Source: Pseudomonas sp. UBA5706
Lineage (GTDB): Bacteria > Pseudomonadota > Gammaproteobacteria > Pseudomonadales > Pseudomonadaceae
Direction of reading: 5' to 3'
Length of the DNA stretch: 64,000 nucleotides
NCBI RefSeq assembly: GCF_002419965.1
Contig: NZ_DIHC01000036.1
Location: 54,267 to 118,266 of the forward strand
In this document: piece by piece, positions 19,125 to 28,055 of the stretch
Numbering within the stretch: position 1 is the stretch's first letter
How the letters are laid out: the number at the start of each line of letters is the position of its first letter
The notes under the pieces: generated by a model
What the model saw: the letters and a program-made list of their open reading frames with translations, nothing else
Databases searched by the model: none
What the model was told of the DNA's origin: nothing
Position numbers and translations under genes: made by a program

Positions 19125-20235
19125 GGGTCACCTCCGACGCATCGCGGCGACTGGCCATCTTCAAACGCAGCGGCTCCCAGTACAGGAGGCCCAGCCCAAT
19201 AGACAGGAAGATCAGATGCACCCACCACAAGCCCAGCGGCCCCGGAATCTTGCCTTTCTCCAGCGCACCGCGAGCGGCAATCAGGATGGTGAGGTACGCC
19301 ATATACAGCAGGATCGCTGGCAACAGCTTTAGGAAGCGGCCCTGACGCGGGTTGACGCGCGCCAGCGGCACCGCCATCAGCGTCACGATGAACACCAGGA
19401 TCGGCAGCGAAATGCGCCACTGCAACTCGGCCTTGTTGCGCAACGAATTCTCGCCGGTCAGCAACTCACTGGTCGCAATGGCGTCACGGTCGGTGATCTC
19501 GTCACTGATGTCCGGTTTTGGCAGCAGCGCGCCATAGGTGTCGTACTGGATCGCACGATAGTCGGCCTGACCGGGATTGCCGTCATAGCGATAGCCGTTG
19601 TTGAGGATCAGGTAACGACTGCCATCGGGCTTGATCTCCTGCCTGCCCTTTTCGGCCACCAGTACGGTGATGCCATGGTCCTTCTTCTCATCCACTTTCT
19701 TTTCGGAGATGAAAACGCCACCGAGGTTGATACGGTCATCGGTCATGGTTTCGGTATAGGTAACGCGGCTACCGTCGCGCAGTAACTGGAAACGTCCCGG
19801 CACCAGGGTGTCGAACTCGGTCATTGCGTCCTGCTTGTTGATCAGCAGCTGGAACTGAGTCGCACCCTGAGGCGCCAGGCTGAAACTCAACCATGCCACC
19901 AGCAGCGACACCAGGGCGGCAGGTGCAAGGGTCATCCACAGCAGGCGTTGCTGGCTCATGCCGGTGGCCGCCAGGACAGTCATTTCGCTTTCCAGATACA
20001 GGCGCCCGTAGGCCAGCAGAATCCCAAGGAACAGGCCCAGCGGCAGAATCAGTTGCATGAAGCCCGGCAGACGGAAACCCATGATCAGAAACAGCACGCC
20101 GGGATCGAGCGCGCCAGATGCAGCCTGGGCCAGGTATTTAATGAAACGGCCACTCATGATGATTACCAGCAGCACGGCACTCACAGCGCTCAAGGTAACC
20201 AGCACTTCTCGGGACAGGTAACGGAAGACAATCAA
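19117..20235 (-). CDS. lptF: LPS export system permease LptF
   Basis: Partner permease of LptG. It has 372 residues from a TTG at 20235, chosen because GGAG lies 8 bases upstream and the product then begins MIVFRYLSREV as in other pseudomonads; longer in-frame starts up to 20421 add unfamiliar sequence. The N-terminal helix is TLSAVSAVLLVIIMSGRFIKYL, the coupling helix contains ESEMTVLAATGMSQ, and the periplasmic domain spans about residues 130-260. It is divergent from pepA, the arrangement also known in E. coli. Confidence 0.94.
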   Translation of the reverse strand: MIVFRYLSREVLVTLSAVSAVLLVIIMSGRFIKYLAQAASGALDPGVLFLIMGFRLPGFMQLILPLGLFLGILLAYGRLYLESEMTVLAATGMSQQRLLWMTLAPAALVSLLVAWLSFSLAPQGATQFQLLINKQDAMTEFDTLVPGRFQLLRDGSRVTYTETMTDDRINLGGVFISEKKVDEKKDHGITVLVAEKGRQEIKPDGSRYLILNNGYRYDGNPGQADYRAIQYDTYGALLPKPDISDEITDRDAIATSELLTGENSLRNKAELQWRISLPILVFIVTLMAVPLARVNPRQGRFLKLLPAILLYMAYLTILIAARGALEKGKIPGPLGLWWVHLIFLSIGLGLLYWEPLRLKMASRRDASEVTRG

Positions 20236-20540
20236 ACCAGACACTCCAGGGTCGTCACGCTCATACAGCCTGACAAGGAAATGGGTCACTCTTGGCGCGC
20301 GCGACCGCGAACCAGCGAAAAAATATGCGGCATTATCCTGTGATTGGGTGTGTCTGTCACTGAGCGCGCCGGATACTTCCTTAACCCGACCTGACACGGG
20401 CGCACTTAACGGGGTTGTCATCGGTCCTTTGGCGGGGTCAAACTGCGGGCCTTGCCGCGAGCTCGGTGCCGCGGGTCTTGGCAGCCACCAAGCCGCGCAT
20501 TCATTTTGCGATAACCCACTGTTTATCCGGGGACCCCGAC
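20236..20540. other. Divergent lptF/pepA promoter region
   Basis: A 305-base gap that must hold the outward promoters of lptF and pepA. I see no sharp operator; GATAACCCACTGTTTATCCGG lies just before pepA. Extended reading frames of both neighbours run into it but lack family-like sequence. Confidence 0.4.
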
Positions 20541-22031
20541 ATGGAATTGGTTGTTAAAAGCGTCACTGCAGAAACCTTTAAGACTGCCACATTGGTGGTT
20601 GCCGTCGGTGAAGGCCGTACCCTTAGCGATATTGCACAAAGCATCGACACCCTCAGTGGCGGGGCGATCAGCGCCGTGCTCAAGCGCGGCGACCTGGCTG
20701 GCAAGGTTGGCCAGAGCCTGTTGCTGCATAGCCTGCCAAATCTCAAGGCCGACCGCGTTCTGCTGGTGGGCAGCGGCAAGGAGCCCGAACTCTCCGATCG
20801 TCAATTCCGCAAGATCATCAGCGGCGTGCTCAGCACCCTGAAAAGCCTGGGCGGCACCGACGCGGCCTTCGCGCTGGACCATTTGAACGTCAAGAACCGC
20901 GACATCTATGGCAAGAATCGTCTGTTGGTCGAGACCCTGGTTGATGGGGAGTATGTGTTCGATCGCTTCAAGAGCCAGAAAGTCGACCCGCGCGCCCTGA
21001 AGAAGATCACCCTGCTGACCGCCAAGTCTGCCGCTGTCGAAGTCGAACGCGCCGCCAGACACGCTCAGGCCATTGCTGCAGGCATGGCGGTGACTCGCGA
21101 TCTTGGCAACATGCCGCCTAATATCTGCCACCCGACCTACCTGGGCGAACAAGCCAAGGCGCTGGGCAAGGCGAACAAGGGCCTGAAGGTTGAGGTCTTC
21201 GACGAGAAGAAAATTGCAGACCTTGGCATGGGTTCGTTCCTGGCCGTGGGTCAGGGCAGCGCTCAGCCGCCGCGCCTGATCGTCATGCAGTACTCCAACG
21301 GCAAGAAAAGCGAAAAACCGTTCGTGCTGGTCGGTAAAGGAATCACCTTCGACACCGGCGGCATCAGTCTCAAGCCAGGCCTGGGCATGGACGAAATGAA
21401 GTTCGACATGTGCGGCGCGGCCAGCGTGTTCGGCACCATGAATGCGGTACTGCAACTGCAACTGCCGATCAACCTGGTGTGCATCATCGCAGCTGCGGAA
21501 AACATGCCGAGCGGCAACGCGACCCGCCCTGGCGACATCGTCAAGACCATGAGCGGTCAGACCGTGGAAATCCTCAACACCGACGCCGAAGGTCGTCTGG
21601 TGCTGTGTGACGCCCTGACCTACGCCGAACGCTTCAAGCCACAAGCGGTGATCGACATCGCCACCCTGACCGGCGCTTGCGTCGTTGCCCTGGGCGGCCA
21701 CACTTCCGGCCTGCTTGGTAACAGCGATGCGTTGATCAACCAGGTGCTGGACGCTGGCAAGCGCGCCGATGATCGTGCCTGGCAACTGCCGCTGTTCGAT
21801 GAATACCAGGAGCAACTGGACAGCCCGTTCGCCGACATCGCCAACATTGGCGGTCCGAAAGGCGGCACCATCACCGCGGCTTGCTTCCTCTCACGCTTTG
21901 CCAAAGCCTACGAGTGGGCGCATCTGGACATCGCCGGCACCGCGTGGCTGAGCGGTGGCAAGGACAAGGGCGCCACAGGCCGTCCGGTTCCGCTGCTGAC
22001 TCAATACCTGCTCGACCGCGCTGGCGTGTAA
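20541..22031 (+). CDS. pepA: Leucyl aminopeptidase (PepA, M17)
   Basis: Two-metal aminopeptidase that removes N-terminal residues from peptides; PepA homologues can also bind DNA, and in P. aeruginosa the homologue (PhpA) affects algD transcription. It has 496 residues from the ATG at 20541. The catalytic C-terminal domain has VGKGITFDTGGISLKPG (metal-binding K and D), MKFDMCGAASV and the family signature NTDAEGRL. The N-terminal domain spans about 1-165. An in-frame upstream extension lacks the family start. A hairpin follows at 22043-22079. Confidence 0.96.
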   Translation: MELVVKSVTAETFKTATLVVAVGEGRTLSDIAQSIDTLSGGAISAVLKRGDLAGKVGQSLLLHSLPNLKADRVLLVGSGKEPELSDRQFRKIISGVLSTLKSLGGTDAAFALDHLNVKNRDIYGKNRLLVETLVDGEYVFDRFKSQKVDPRALKKITLLTAKSAAVEVERAARHAQAIAAGMAVTRDLGNMPPNICHPTYLGEQAKALGKANKGLKVEVFDEKKIADLGMGSFLAVGQGSAQPPRLIVMQYSNGKKSEKPFVLVGKGITFDTGGISLKPGLGMDEMKFDMCGAASVFGTMNAVLQLQLPINLVCIIAAAENMPSGNATRPGDIVKTMSGQTVEILNTDAEGRLVLCDALTYAERFKPQAVIDIATLTGACVVALGGHTSGLLGNSDALINQVLDAGKRADDRAWQLPLFDEYQEQLDSPFADIANIGGPKGGTITAACFLSRFAKAYEWAHLDIAGTAWLSGGKDKGATGRPVPLLTQYLLDRAGV

Positions 22032-22042
22032 CCACGCATTGA

Positions 22043-22079
22043 GCCTGCCAACCCTGGCATCGGTCAGGGGTTGGCAGGG
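22043..22079 (+). terminator. Hairpin between pepA and holC
   Basis: GCCTGCCAACCCTG pairs with CAGGGGTTGGCAGG with one bulge. No T-run follows, so it is at most an attenuator or 3-prime end stabiliser. Confidence 0.5.
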
Positions 22080-22098
22080 CCTGCGCTCTGGAATCTCC

Positions 22099-22527
22099 AT
22101 GACCCAAGTCGACTTCTACATCCTGCCCAGCGCCGACCCGCTCGCGCGCCTGGACTTCGCCTGCAAACTGACGGACAAGGCCTGGCGACTCGGCCATAAG
22201 GTCTATCTGCATTGCAGTGACGCCGAGCAACGGACAGAACTGGACGCCCGCTTGTGGCGCTTCAAGGGCGAGACTTTCCTGCCTCATGGTCCCGTGGAGG
22301 ACGATCAGGACGCTCCCGTGGCACTGGGCATTGGCACCGATCCCGGGCCCCATCAGGATTTGCTGGTCAACCTGGACCTGCGTATTCCCGAATTCTTCAA
22401 ACGATTCGCCCGTGTGGCGGAGATCGTCGTGGAAGATCCGTCCATCCGGCTGGCAGCGCGCGAGAGTTTTCGCTTCTACCGTGAACAGGGCTATCCTCTG
22501 CAGGATCACCGACTGCAGCGGCTTTGA
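22099..22527 (+). CDS. holC: DNA polymerase III chi subunit
   Basis: Clamp-loader accessory subunit that links polymerase III holoenzyme to SSB. It has 142 residues, normal for chi. The start MTQVDFYIL and the RFKGETFLPHG and IRIPEFFKRFARVAEIV-type segments are family-like (here LRIPEFFKRF). It follows pepA by 67 bp and precedes the small unknown gene at 22535 by 7 bp, the order seen in other pseudomonads (pepA-holC-unknown-valS). Confidence 0.92.
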   Translation: MTQVDFYILPSADPLARLDFACKLTDKAWRLGHKVYLHCSDAEQRTELDARLWRFKGETFLPHGPVEDDQDAPVALGIGTDPGPHQDLLVNLDLRIPEFFKRFARVAEIVVEDPSIRLAARESFRFYREQGYPLQDHRLQRL

Positions 22528-22534
22528 GCATACG

Positions 22535-22975
22535 ATGGATACTTCCAAAAACATGAAAGACTCCGCCCACTTGCTCGATGACCTCGAGTCGATCCGCCAG
22601 TTGCTCGGCGATGAAACGCTGCAACCGCCGCTGCTGACCGATACGGTTCAGAGCGACGAACAGATTCCCCTGTTGTTCGATGTGGTCACGGGTCAAGTAA
22701 TCAGCGCCGATGAGTATGATCAGGCCGTTGACGACATTCCCGTGCTCACCGCCGAGCCCGCAGCTGCCATCGAGCCGCCAACGCCTGCACCATCAGAGCC
22801 GTCGCCCCGTACACCGAACCCGGACGCTCTGTTGCACCTGGACAACGAATTGCGCGCTGCAGCGCAATTGATCATGCAGGACGTGATCAACGATTTCGCC
22901 CCCCACATCGAAAACGAAATCAAACGCCGCCTGGAAGCGCGGATGGAACGGCTCTTGAGTCAGTACGAAAACTGA
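22535..22975 (+). CDS. Hypothetical protein between holC and valS
   Basis: A 146-residue acidic protein from the ATG at 22535. The N-terminal part has ESIRQLLGDE and PLLFDVVTGQVISADEYDQ; the middle (about residues 70-95) is rich in proline, alanine and glutamate and is likely disordered; the C-terminal 45 residues are predicted helical and charged (NDFAPHIENEIKRRLEARME). I recall an equivalent in P. aeruginosa between holC and valS, often labelled a chi-related or conserved hypothetical protein. No enzyme motif is visible. Tight spacing to holC suggests one transcript. Its function is unknown to me. Confidence 0.75.
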   Translation: MDTSKNMKDSAHLLDDLESIRQLLGDETLQPPLLTDTVQSDEQIPLLFDVVTGQVISADEYDQAVDDIPVLTAEPAAAIEPPTPAPSEPSPRTPNPDALLHLDNELRAAAQLIMQDVINDFAPHIENEIKRRLEARMERLLSQYEN

Positions 22976-23312
22976 GCCCGATCAACTGAAGGCTCGCTTG
23001 CCAGCGACCAACTCCGCTTCGGCCGGACGCGTAGGAGCATGGCTTTCCAGCGACAGGACTGCGCTTCTGCCAGAAGGGTGTAGGAGCGGGCTTACCAGCA
23101 ATCTGCCGGGAATCGGCAGTAAATGAACGAAGTCTGTCTGACACAACATGTCGCCTGATTTCACTGCTGCCTCGCGCCGAATCTTGGGTTAGCCACGCGC
23201 CTAGACCCTCCGCGCAGAATCAAAGGGACTGCCGCTTATAGCTTGCAGCTGCTTCGAAAAGCTATACTTCCCGGCTTTTCCGACTCAAAGCAGATCAGGG
23301 TTCCCGCCGCGC
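22976..23312. other. holC operon-valS intergenic region with degenerate repeats
   Basis: A 337-base gap. The first 130 bases carry three degenerate REP-like units, listed separately. The remainder should hold the valS promoter; an imperfect palindrome TAGCTTGCAGCTGCTTCGA occurs at 23239-23257. No gene was seen. Confidence 0.5.
22990..23105. repeat. Three degenerate tandem REP-like units
   Basis: GGCTCGCTTGCCAGCGA (about 22991), GTAGGAGCATGGCTTTCCAG (23031) and TAGGAGCGGGCTTACCAGCA (23081) are spaced at about 45-50 bases. They resemble the common Pseudomonas unit GTAGGAGCGNGCTTGCTCGCG in decayed form. Confidence 0.55.
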
Positions 23313-26159
23313 ATGGACAAGACCTACCAGCCGCACGCCATCGAAACTTCCTGGTACCAGACCTGGGAGTCCGAAAACTATTTCGCTCCGCAAGGCGAGG
23401 GCGACTCGTACACCATCATGATTCCGCCGCCGAACGTCACCGGCAGCCTGCACATGGGCCACGGTTTCAACAACGCGATCATGGACGCGCTGATTCGTTT
23501 GCGCCGCATGCAGGGTCGTAACACCCTATGGCAGCCCGGCACCGACCACGCCGGTATCGCCACGCAGATGCTGGTCGAGCGTCAGCTCGAAGCACAGGGC
23601 CAGAACCGTCACGACCTGGGTCGTGAGAAATTCCTCGAAAAAGTCTGGGAGTGGAAGGATCAGTCCGGCGGCAACATCAGTCGTCAAATCCGTCGCCTGG
23701 GCTCGTCCGTAGACTGGAGCCGTGAGCGCTTCACCATGGACGACGGCCTGTCCGAAGCCGTTAAAGAAGCCTTCGTGCGCCTGCATGAAGACGGCCTGAT
23801 CTATCGCGGCAAGCGCCTGGTCAACTGGGACACCAAGCTGCACACGGCGATCTCCGACCTTGAAGTGGAAAGCCATGACGAGAAAGGCAGCCTGTGGAAC
23901 CTGCGCTACCCGTTGGCCGATGGCGCCACGACGGCCGAAGGCCTGAATTACCTGGTCGTTGCCACCACGCGGCCGGAAACCATGCTCGGCGATGCCGCCG
24001 TAGCGGTTAACCCCAATGACGAGCGTTACAAAGCGCTGATCGGCAAGTTCGTCGAGCTACCGCTGGTTGGCCGTCGCATCCCGATCATCGCTGACGATTA
24101 CTGCGATCCTGAATTCGGCACCGGTTGCGTGAAAATCACCCCGGCTCACGATTTCAACGACTATGAAGTCGGCAAGCGCCACAACCTGCCGCTGCTGAAC
24201 ATCTTCGACAAGAACGCCGCCGTTCTGCCTTCGGCCCAGGTGTTCAACCTGGATGGCACGCTGAACGAGTCGCTTGACGGCACGCTGCCTGCCGAATACG
24301 CAGGACTGGACCGCTTCGAAGCGCGCAAGCAGATCGTCGCTGCGTTCGATGCCGCGAGCCTGCTGGTCAGCGTCGACGATCACGCCTTGAAAGTCCCGAA
24401 AGGCGACCGTTCCGGCACCATTATCGAGCCGTGGCTGACCGACCAGTGGTACGTGTCCACCAAGCCGCTGGCCGAGCCTGCGATCGCTGCGGTCGAAGAT
24501 GGCCGTATCGCCTTCGTGCCCAAGCAATACGAAAACATGTACTTCTCGTGGATGCGCGACATTCAGGATTGGTGCATCAGCCGGCAGCTGTGGTGGGGCC
24601 ATCGCATTCCGGCCTGGTATGACGAGTCGGGCAAAGTCTATGTCGGTCGCGATGAAGCCGAAGTCCGCGCCAAGCACAACCTCGGGCCTGAGATTGCGCT
24701 GCAGCAGGACAACGACGTGCTAGACACCTGGTTCAGTTCGGGGCTGTGGACCTTCTCCACGCTGGGCTGGCCTGAGCAGACCGATTTCCTGAAAACCTTC
24801 CACCCCACTGACGTGTTGGTCACCGGCTTCGACATCATTTTCTTCTGGGTCGCCCGGATGATCATGCTCACCATGCACCTGGTGAAGAACGAGGACGGCA
24901 CCCCGCAGGTCCCGTTCAAGACCGTCTACGTACATGGTCTGGTCCGCGACGGCCAGGGTCAGAAGATGTCCAAGTCCAAGGGCAACGTCCTGGACCCGCT
25001 GGACATCATCGACGGTATCGAGCTGGAAACGCTGGTGCAGAAACGCACTTCGGGCCTGATGCAGCCGAAACTGGCGAAGAAGATCGAAAAACAGACCCGT
25101 GATGAGTTTGCCGACGGCATTGCCAGCTATGGCACCGATGCCTTGCGCTTCACCTTCTGTTCGTTGGCCTCCACCGGCCGCGACATCAAGTTCGACATGG
25201 GGCGCGTCGAAGGCTATCGCAACTTCTGCAACAAGATCTGGAACGCTGCGCGCTACGTGCTGGATAAGGGCGAGGACTGTGGTCAAAACGGCGAGCAAGT
25301 CGAACTGTCGCTGCCGGATCGCTGGATCATTTCGCAACTGCAACGTACCGAAGCCGAAGTGACGCGCCAGCTGGACCAGTTCCGTTTCGACCTCGCGGCG
25401 CAGGCGCTGTACGAGTTCATCTGGAACCAGTATTGCGACTGGTATCTGGAGCTGTCCAAGCCCGTGCTGTGGGATGAGAACGCGCCGGTCGAGCGTCAGC
25501 GTGGTACCCGTCGCACACTGGTACGCGTGCTGGAAGTGGCGCTGCGTCTGGCCCATCCGTTCATGCCGTTCATCACCGAAGAAATCTGGCAGCGCATCGC
25601 GCCGCTGGCGGGTGTTCAGGGCAAGACCATCATGCTGCAGCCATGGCCGGTGGCGAATGAATCTCGCATCGATGCGGCTGCCGAAGGCGACATCGAATGG
25701 CTCAAGGGCCTGATGCTTGGCGTGCGCAACATCCGCGGCGAGATGAACATCGGCCCGGGCAAGCCACTGCAGTTGTTCCTCAACAACGTCAGCGCTGAAG
25801 ACCAGCGCCGCCTGAACGAGAACGAGCATTTGCTCAAGAAGCTGGCCAAGCTTGAATCGTTCACCGTGCTGGCGGCAGGTGCTGAAGCGCCGTTGTCCGC
25901 GACCGCACTGGTCGGCGAAATGGAGGTGCTGGTGCCTATGGCGGGCCTGATCGACAAAGACGCTGAACTGGCCCGTCTGAACAAGGAAATCCAGCGCCTG
26001 CAAGGCGAAGTGCAACGCGTGGGCGGCAAGCTGTCCAACGCCTCGTTCGTTGACAAGGCGCCGCCTGAGGTCATCGCCAAGGAACGCGCCAGGCTGGCCG
26101 AAGCCGAGCAAGCACTGGCCAAGCTGGCCGAACAGCATGCGCGGATTGCCAGTCTGTAA
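23313..26159 (+). CDS. valS: Valyl-tRNA synthetase
   Basis: Class I synthetase that charges tRNA-Val and edits mis-activated threonine. It has 948 residues. The HIGH motif appears as HMGH in PPNVTGSLHMGHGF near residue 48, and the KMSKS motif in GQKMSKSKGN near residue 555. The CP1 editing insert spans roughly 190-350 (TTRPETMLGDAAVAV). A C-terminal coiled coil (AELARLNKEIQRLQGEV) ends the protein, as expected for ValS. It is followed directly by a strong terminator. Confidence 0.97.
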   Translation: MDKTYQPHAIETSWYQTWESENYFAPQGEGDSYTIMIPPPNVTGSLHMGHGFNNAIMDALIRLRRMQGRNTLWQPGTDHAGIATQMLVERQLEAQGQNRHDLGREKFLEKVWEWKDQSGGNISRQIRRLGSSVDWSRERFTMDDGLSEAVKEAFVRLHEDGLIYRGKRLVNWDTKLHTAISDLEVESHDEKGSLWNLRYPLADGATTAEGLNYLVVATTRPETMLGDAAVAVNPNDERYKALIGKFVELPLVGRRIPIIADDYCDPEFGTGCVKITPAHDFNDYEVGKRHNLPLLNIFDKNAAVLPSAQVFNLDGTLNESLDGTLPAEYAGLDRFEARKQIVAAFDAASLLVSVDDHALKVPKGDRSGTIIEPWLTDQWYVSTKPLAEPAIAAVEDGRIAFVPKQYENMYFSWMRDIQDWCISRQLWWGHRIPAWYDESGKVYVGRDEAEVRAKHNLGPEIALQQDNDVLDTWFSSGLWTFSTLGWPEQTDFLKTFHPTDVLVTGFDIIFFWVARMIMLTMHLVKNEDGTPQVPFKTVYVHGLVRDGQGQKMSKSKGNVLDPLDIIDGIELETLVQKRTSGLMQPKLAKKIEKQTRDEFADGIASYGTDALRFTFCSLASTGRDIKFDMGRVEGYRNFCNKIWNAARYVLDKGEDCGQNGEQVELSLPDRWIISQLQRTEAEVTRQLDQFRFDLAAQALYEFIWNQYCDWYLELSKPVLWDENAPVERQRGTRRTLVRVLEVALRLAHPFMPFITEEIWQRIAPLAGVQGKTIMLQPWPVANESRIDAAAEGDIEWLKGLMLGVRNIRGEMNIGPGKPLQLFLNNVSAEDQRRLNENEHLLKKLAKLESFTVLAAGAEAPLSATALVGEMEVLVPMAGLIDKDAELARLNKEIQRLQGEVQRVGGKLSNASFVDKAPPEVIAKERARLAEAEQALAKLAEQHARIASL

Positions 26160-26174
26160 CAGGTAAAGCAATTG

Positions 26175-26207
26175 AAAAAGGGAGGTCTGCACAGACCTCC
26201 CTTTTTT
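26175..26207 (+). terminator. Rho-independent terminator of valS
   Basis: AAAAAGGGAGGTCTG and CAGACCTCCC form a long stem followed by TTTTTT. Confidence 0.92.
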
Positions 26208-26290
26208 GTCGCGCTAGCCTGACCGCTCACACGTTTGCGTGGCATTACGGCCTGCCGGACTGCTACGTATCTTCGACAGAATCGACACTT

Positions 26291-27319
26291 ATGAACGATC
26301 AGACACCTCCCAAGCCACCGCGTAAAAAACCCAGACCTGCGTCAGCACTCCAGCCTGTCCAGCCGCGAGAAAAGGCCAGCCTGCACCCGCGCAATCGCCA
26401 TCAGGGTCATTACGACTTCCCGCGCCTGATCAAGAGCAGCCCGGAACTGGGCAAATTCCTGATCACCAATCCCTACGGCAAGCAAAGCATCGACTTCGCC
26501 AATCCGGCAGCGGTTCGGGTATTCAACCGGGCACTGCTCAAGGCTTTCTACGGCATTGCCCATTGGGACATCCCGGCCGATTACCTGTGCCCGCCGATAC
26601 CGGGGCGGGCCGATTATCTGCACTTTCTCGCTGACTTGCTGGCCGAGCACAACGATGGTGTCATTCCTCGTGGTGCGGCGGTCAAGGCACTGGATGTCGG
26701 GACCGGCGCCAACTGCGTCTACCCGCTGATCGGCCTTGGTGAATATGGCTGGCACTTCCTGGGCTCGGATATCGATAAAGTGGCGTTGGCCTCGGCCACG
26801 ACCATCGTCAAGGCAAACCATCTGGGTAAAGCCATCAGCCTGCGCCAGCAGCACGACCGCAGGCAGATCCTTGCAGGTCTGCTATTGGCCGATGAGCGCT
26901 TCGACATCAGCCTGTGCAACCCTCCGTTCCACGCAAGCCCCGAGGAAGCCCTGCGGGGCAGCCAGCGCAAATGGCGCGCACTGGGCAAGGCCGATCCCAA
27001 GCGCAAACTCCCGGTGCTGAACTTCGGTGGCCAAGCGGCCGAATTGTGGTGCGAAGGCGGCGAGGCGCGGTTCGTTTCGCAACTGATCGCAGAGAGCGCA
27101 CAGGTGCCGACTCAGGTGCTGTGGTTCAGCACCTTGGTGTCCAAGGCTTCGAATCTGCCTTCGATTCAAAACACGCTGAAAAAAGCCGGTGCCGTGGAAA
27201 GCCGGGTCGTGGAGATGTCGCAAGGACAAAAACAAAGTCGCTTCGTTGCCTGGACCTTCCATGGCAAGGCCCAACAGGCGGCGTGGCGGGCGGCGCGGTG
27301 GGCCATGAGTTCCCAATGA
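26291..27319 (+). CDS. rlmF: 23S rRNA m6A1618 methyltransferase RlmF
   Basis: SAM-dependent enzyme that methylates adenine 1618 of 23S rRNA (YbiN family). It has 342 residues with a basic, proline-rich N-terminus (PKPPRKKPRP). The SAM site is ALDVGTGANCVYPLIG near residues 136-151, and the amino-methyltransferase motif IV is NPPF at 210-213. The family segment LHPRNRHQGHYDFPRLI is near residue 31. It is bounded by terminators on both sides, so probably its own transcript. Confidence 0.93.
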   Translation: MNDQTPPKPPRKKPRPASALQPVQPREKASLHPRNRHQGHYDFPRLIKSSPELGKFLITNPYGKQSIDFANPAAVRVFNRALLKAFYGIAHWDIPADYLCPPIPGRADYLHFLADLLAEHNDGVIPRGAAVKALDVGTGANCVYPLIGLGEYGWHFLGSDIDKVALASATTIVKANHLGKAISLRQQHDRRQILAGLLLADERFDISLCNPPFHASPEEALRGSQRKWRALGKADPKRKLPVLNFGGQAAELWCEGGEARFVSQLIAESAQVPTQVLWFSTLVSKASNLPSIQNTLKKAGAVESRVVEMSQGQKQSRFVAWTFHGKAQQAAWRAARWAMSSQ

Positions 27320-27360
27320 ATGAAGGTTCTGCACTCGCGCGCACTTGAATTCCAGGCACA

Positions 27361-27399
27361 AAAAAACCGCGCCCGGATCACTCCGTCGCACGGTTTTTT
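27361..27399. terminator. Bidirectional terminator between rlmF and hupN
   Basis: AAAAAACCG and CGGTTTTTT are the arms around an inner CGGATCACTCCG stem. T-runs on both strands serve the two convergent genes. Confidence 0.88.
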
Positions 27400-27420
27400 C
27401 CAGCAAGCAGCGTTTTTCGC

Positions 27421-27702
27421 TTACTTGTTGACTGCGTCAGTCAGGCCTTTGGCCACAACCAGCTTGATCACTTTCTTGGCAGCGATTTCGATGGCAGCGC
27501 CAGTCGAAGGGTTACGGCCGGTACGGGCAGGACGCTCGGTCACTTTCAGCTTGCCAATGCCTGGCAGGGTGATCTCGCCGCCATTTTCCAGTTGGTCGGC
27601 GACGATTTGGCCCAATTGGTCGAGAGCATTGCGCGCGGTGGTTTTAGGCGCGTCGATAGCTTCTGCGATATCGGCGATCAATTGGTCTTTAGTCAGAGCC
27701 AT
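27421..27702 (-). CDS. hupN: HU family DNA-binding protein (HupN-like)
   Basis: Nucleoid protein that bends DNA as a dimer. It has 93 residues, beginning MALTKDQLIADIAEAI. The DNA-binding arm signature is GKLKVTERPARTGRNPSTGAA-type near residues 49-69, with the proline of the arm preserved. Pseudomonads have several HU genes; the lysine-rich, alanine-rich tail (AAKKVIKLVVAKGL) and the neighbour yejK match the one called HupN in P. putida as I recall, but HupB-type naming is possible. It is divergent from yejK. Confidence 0.9.
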   Translation of the reverse strand: MALTKDQLIADIAEAIDAPKTTARNALDQLGQIVADQLENGGEITLPGIGKLKVTERPARTGRNPSTGAAIEIAAKKVIKLVVAKGLTDAVNK

Positions 27703-28055
27703 GGTGGTGTTCCTTCCCTATCAAATTCATATGGTTTGCAGAGTGTGTACGGACGCGAAATGTAGATACTGAAATCGGCCTTTGGTTCGGCCGAACGCCC
27801 ACAAACTGCGTGCTTGGCGCGCTTCAGTGCGCAAGACCGGGCAAAACTAGCACAGAGCCACGCAAATATCCGCACCTACCTAGCCATTTGGTCAGCTTTA
27901 TCGCGGATGGAGCCCAAAAAAGTCATATTAATGGGCCTCAATCCCTGTTTCAGGCCTCGCCAACCCGTTCCGGGGCGAGTCTGCGGTACACTTGCCGCCT
28001 TTCGCACGGGCCAAGCTTGCACCCGTTCAGTTCCACTTCAGCAGCCGAGAAATCC
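27703..28055. other. Divergent hupN/yejK region
   Basis: A 353-base gap that holds the hupN and yejK promoters. A short AT-rich stretch at 27895-27945 (AAAAAAGTCATATTAATGG) may contain the yejK promoter. No gene or clear operator was seen. Confidence 0.4.
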
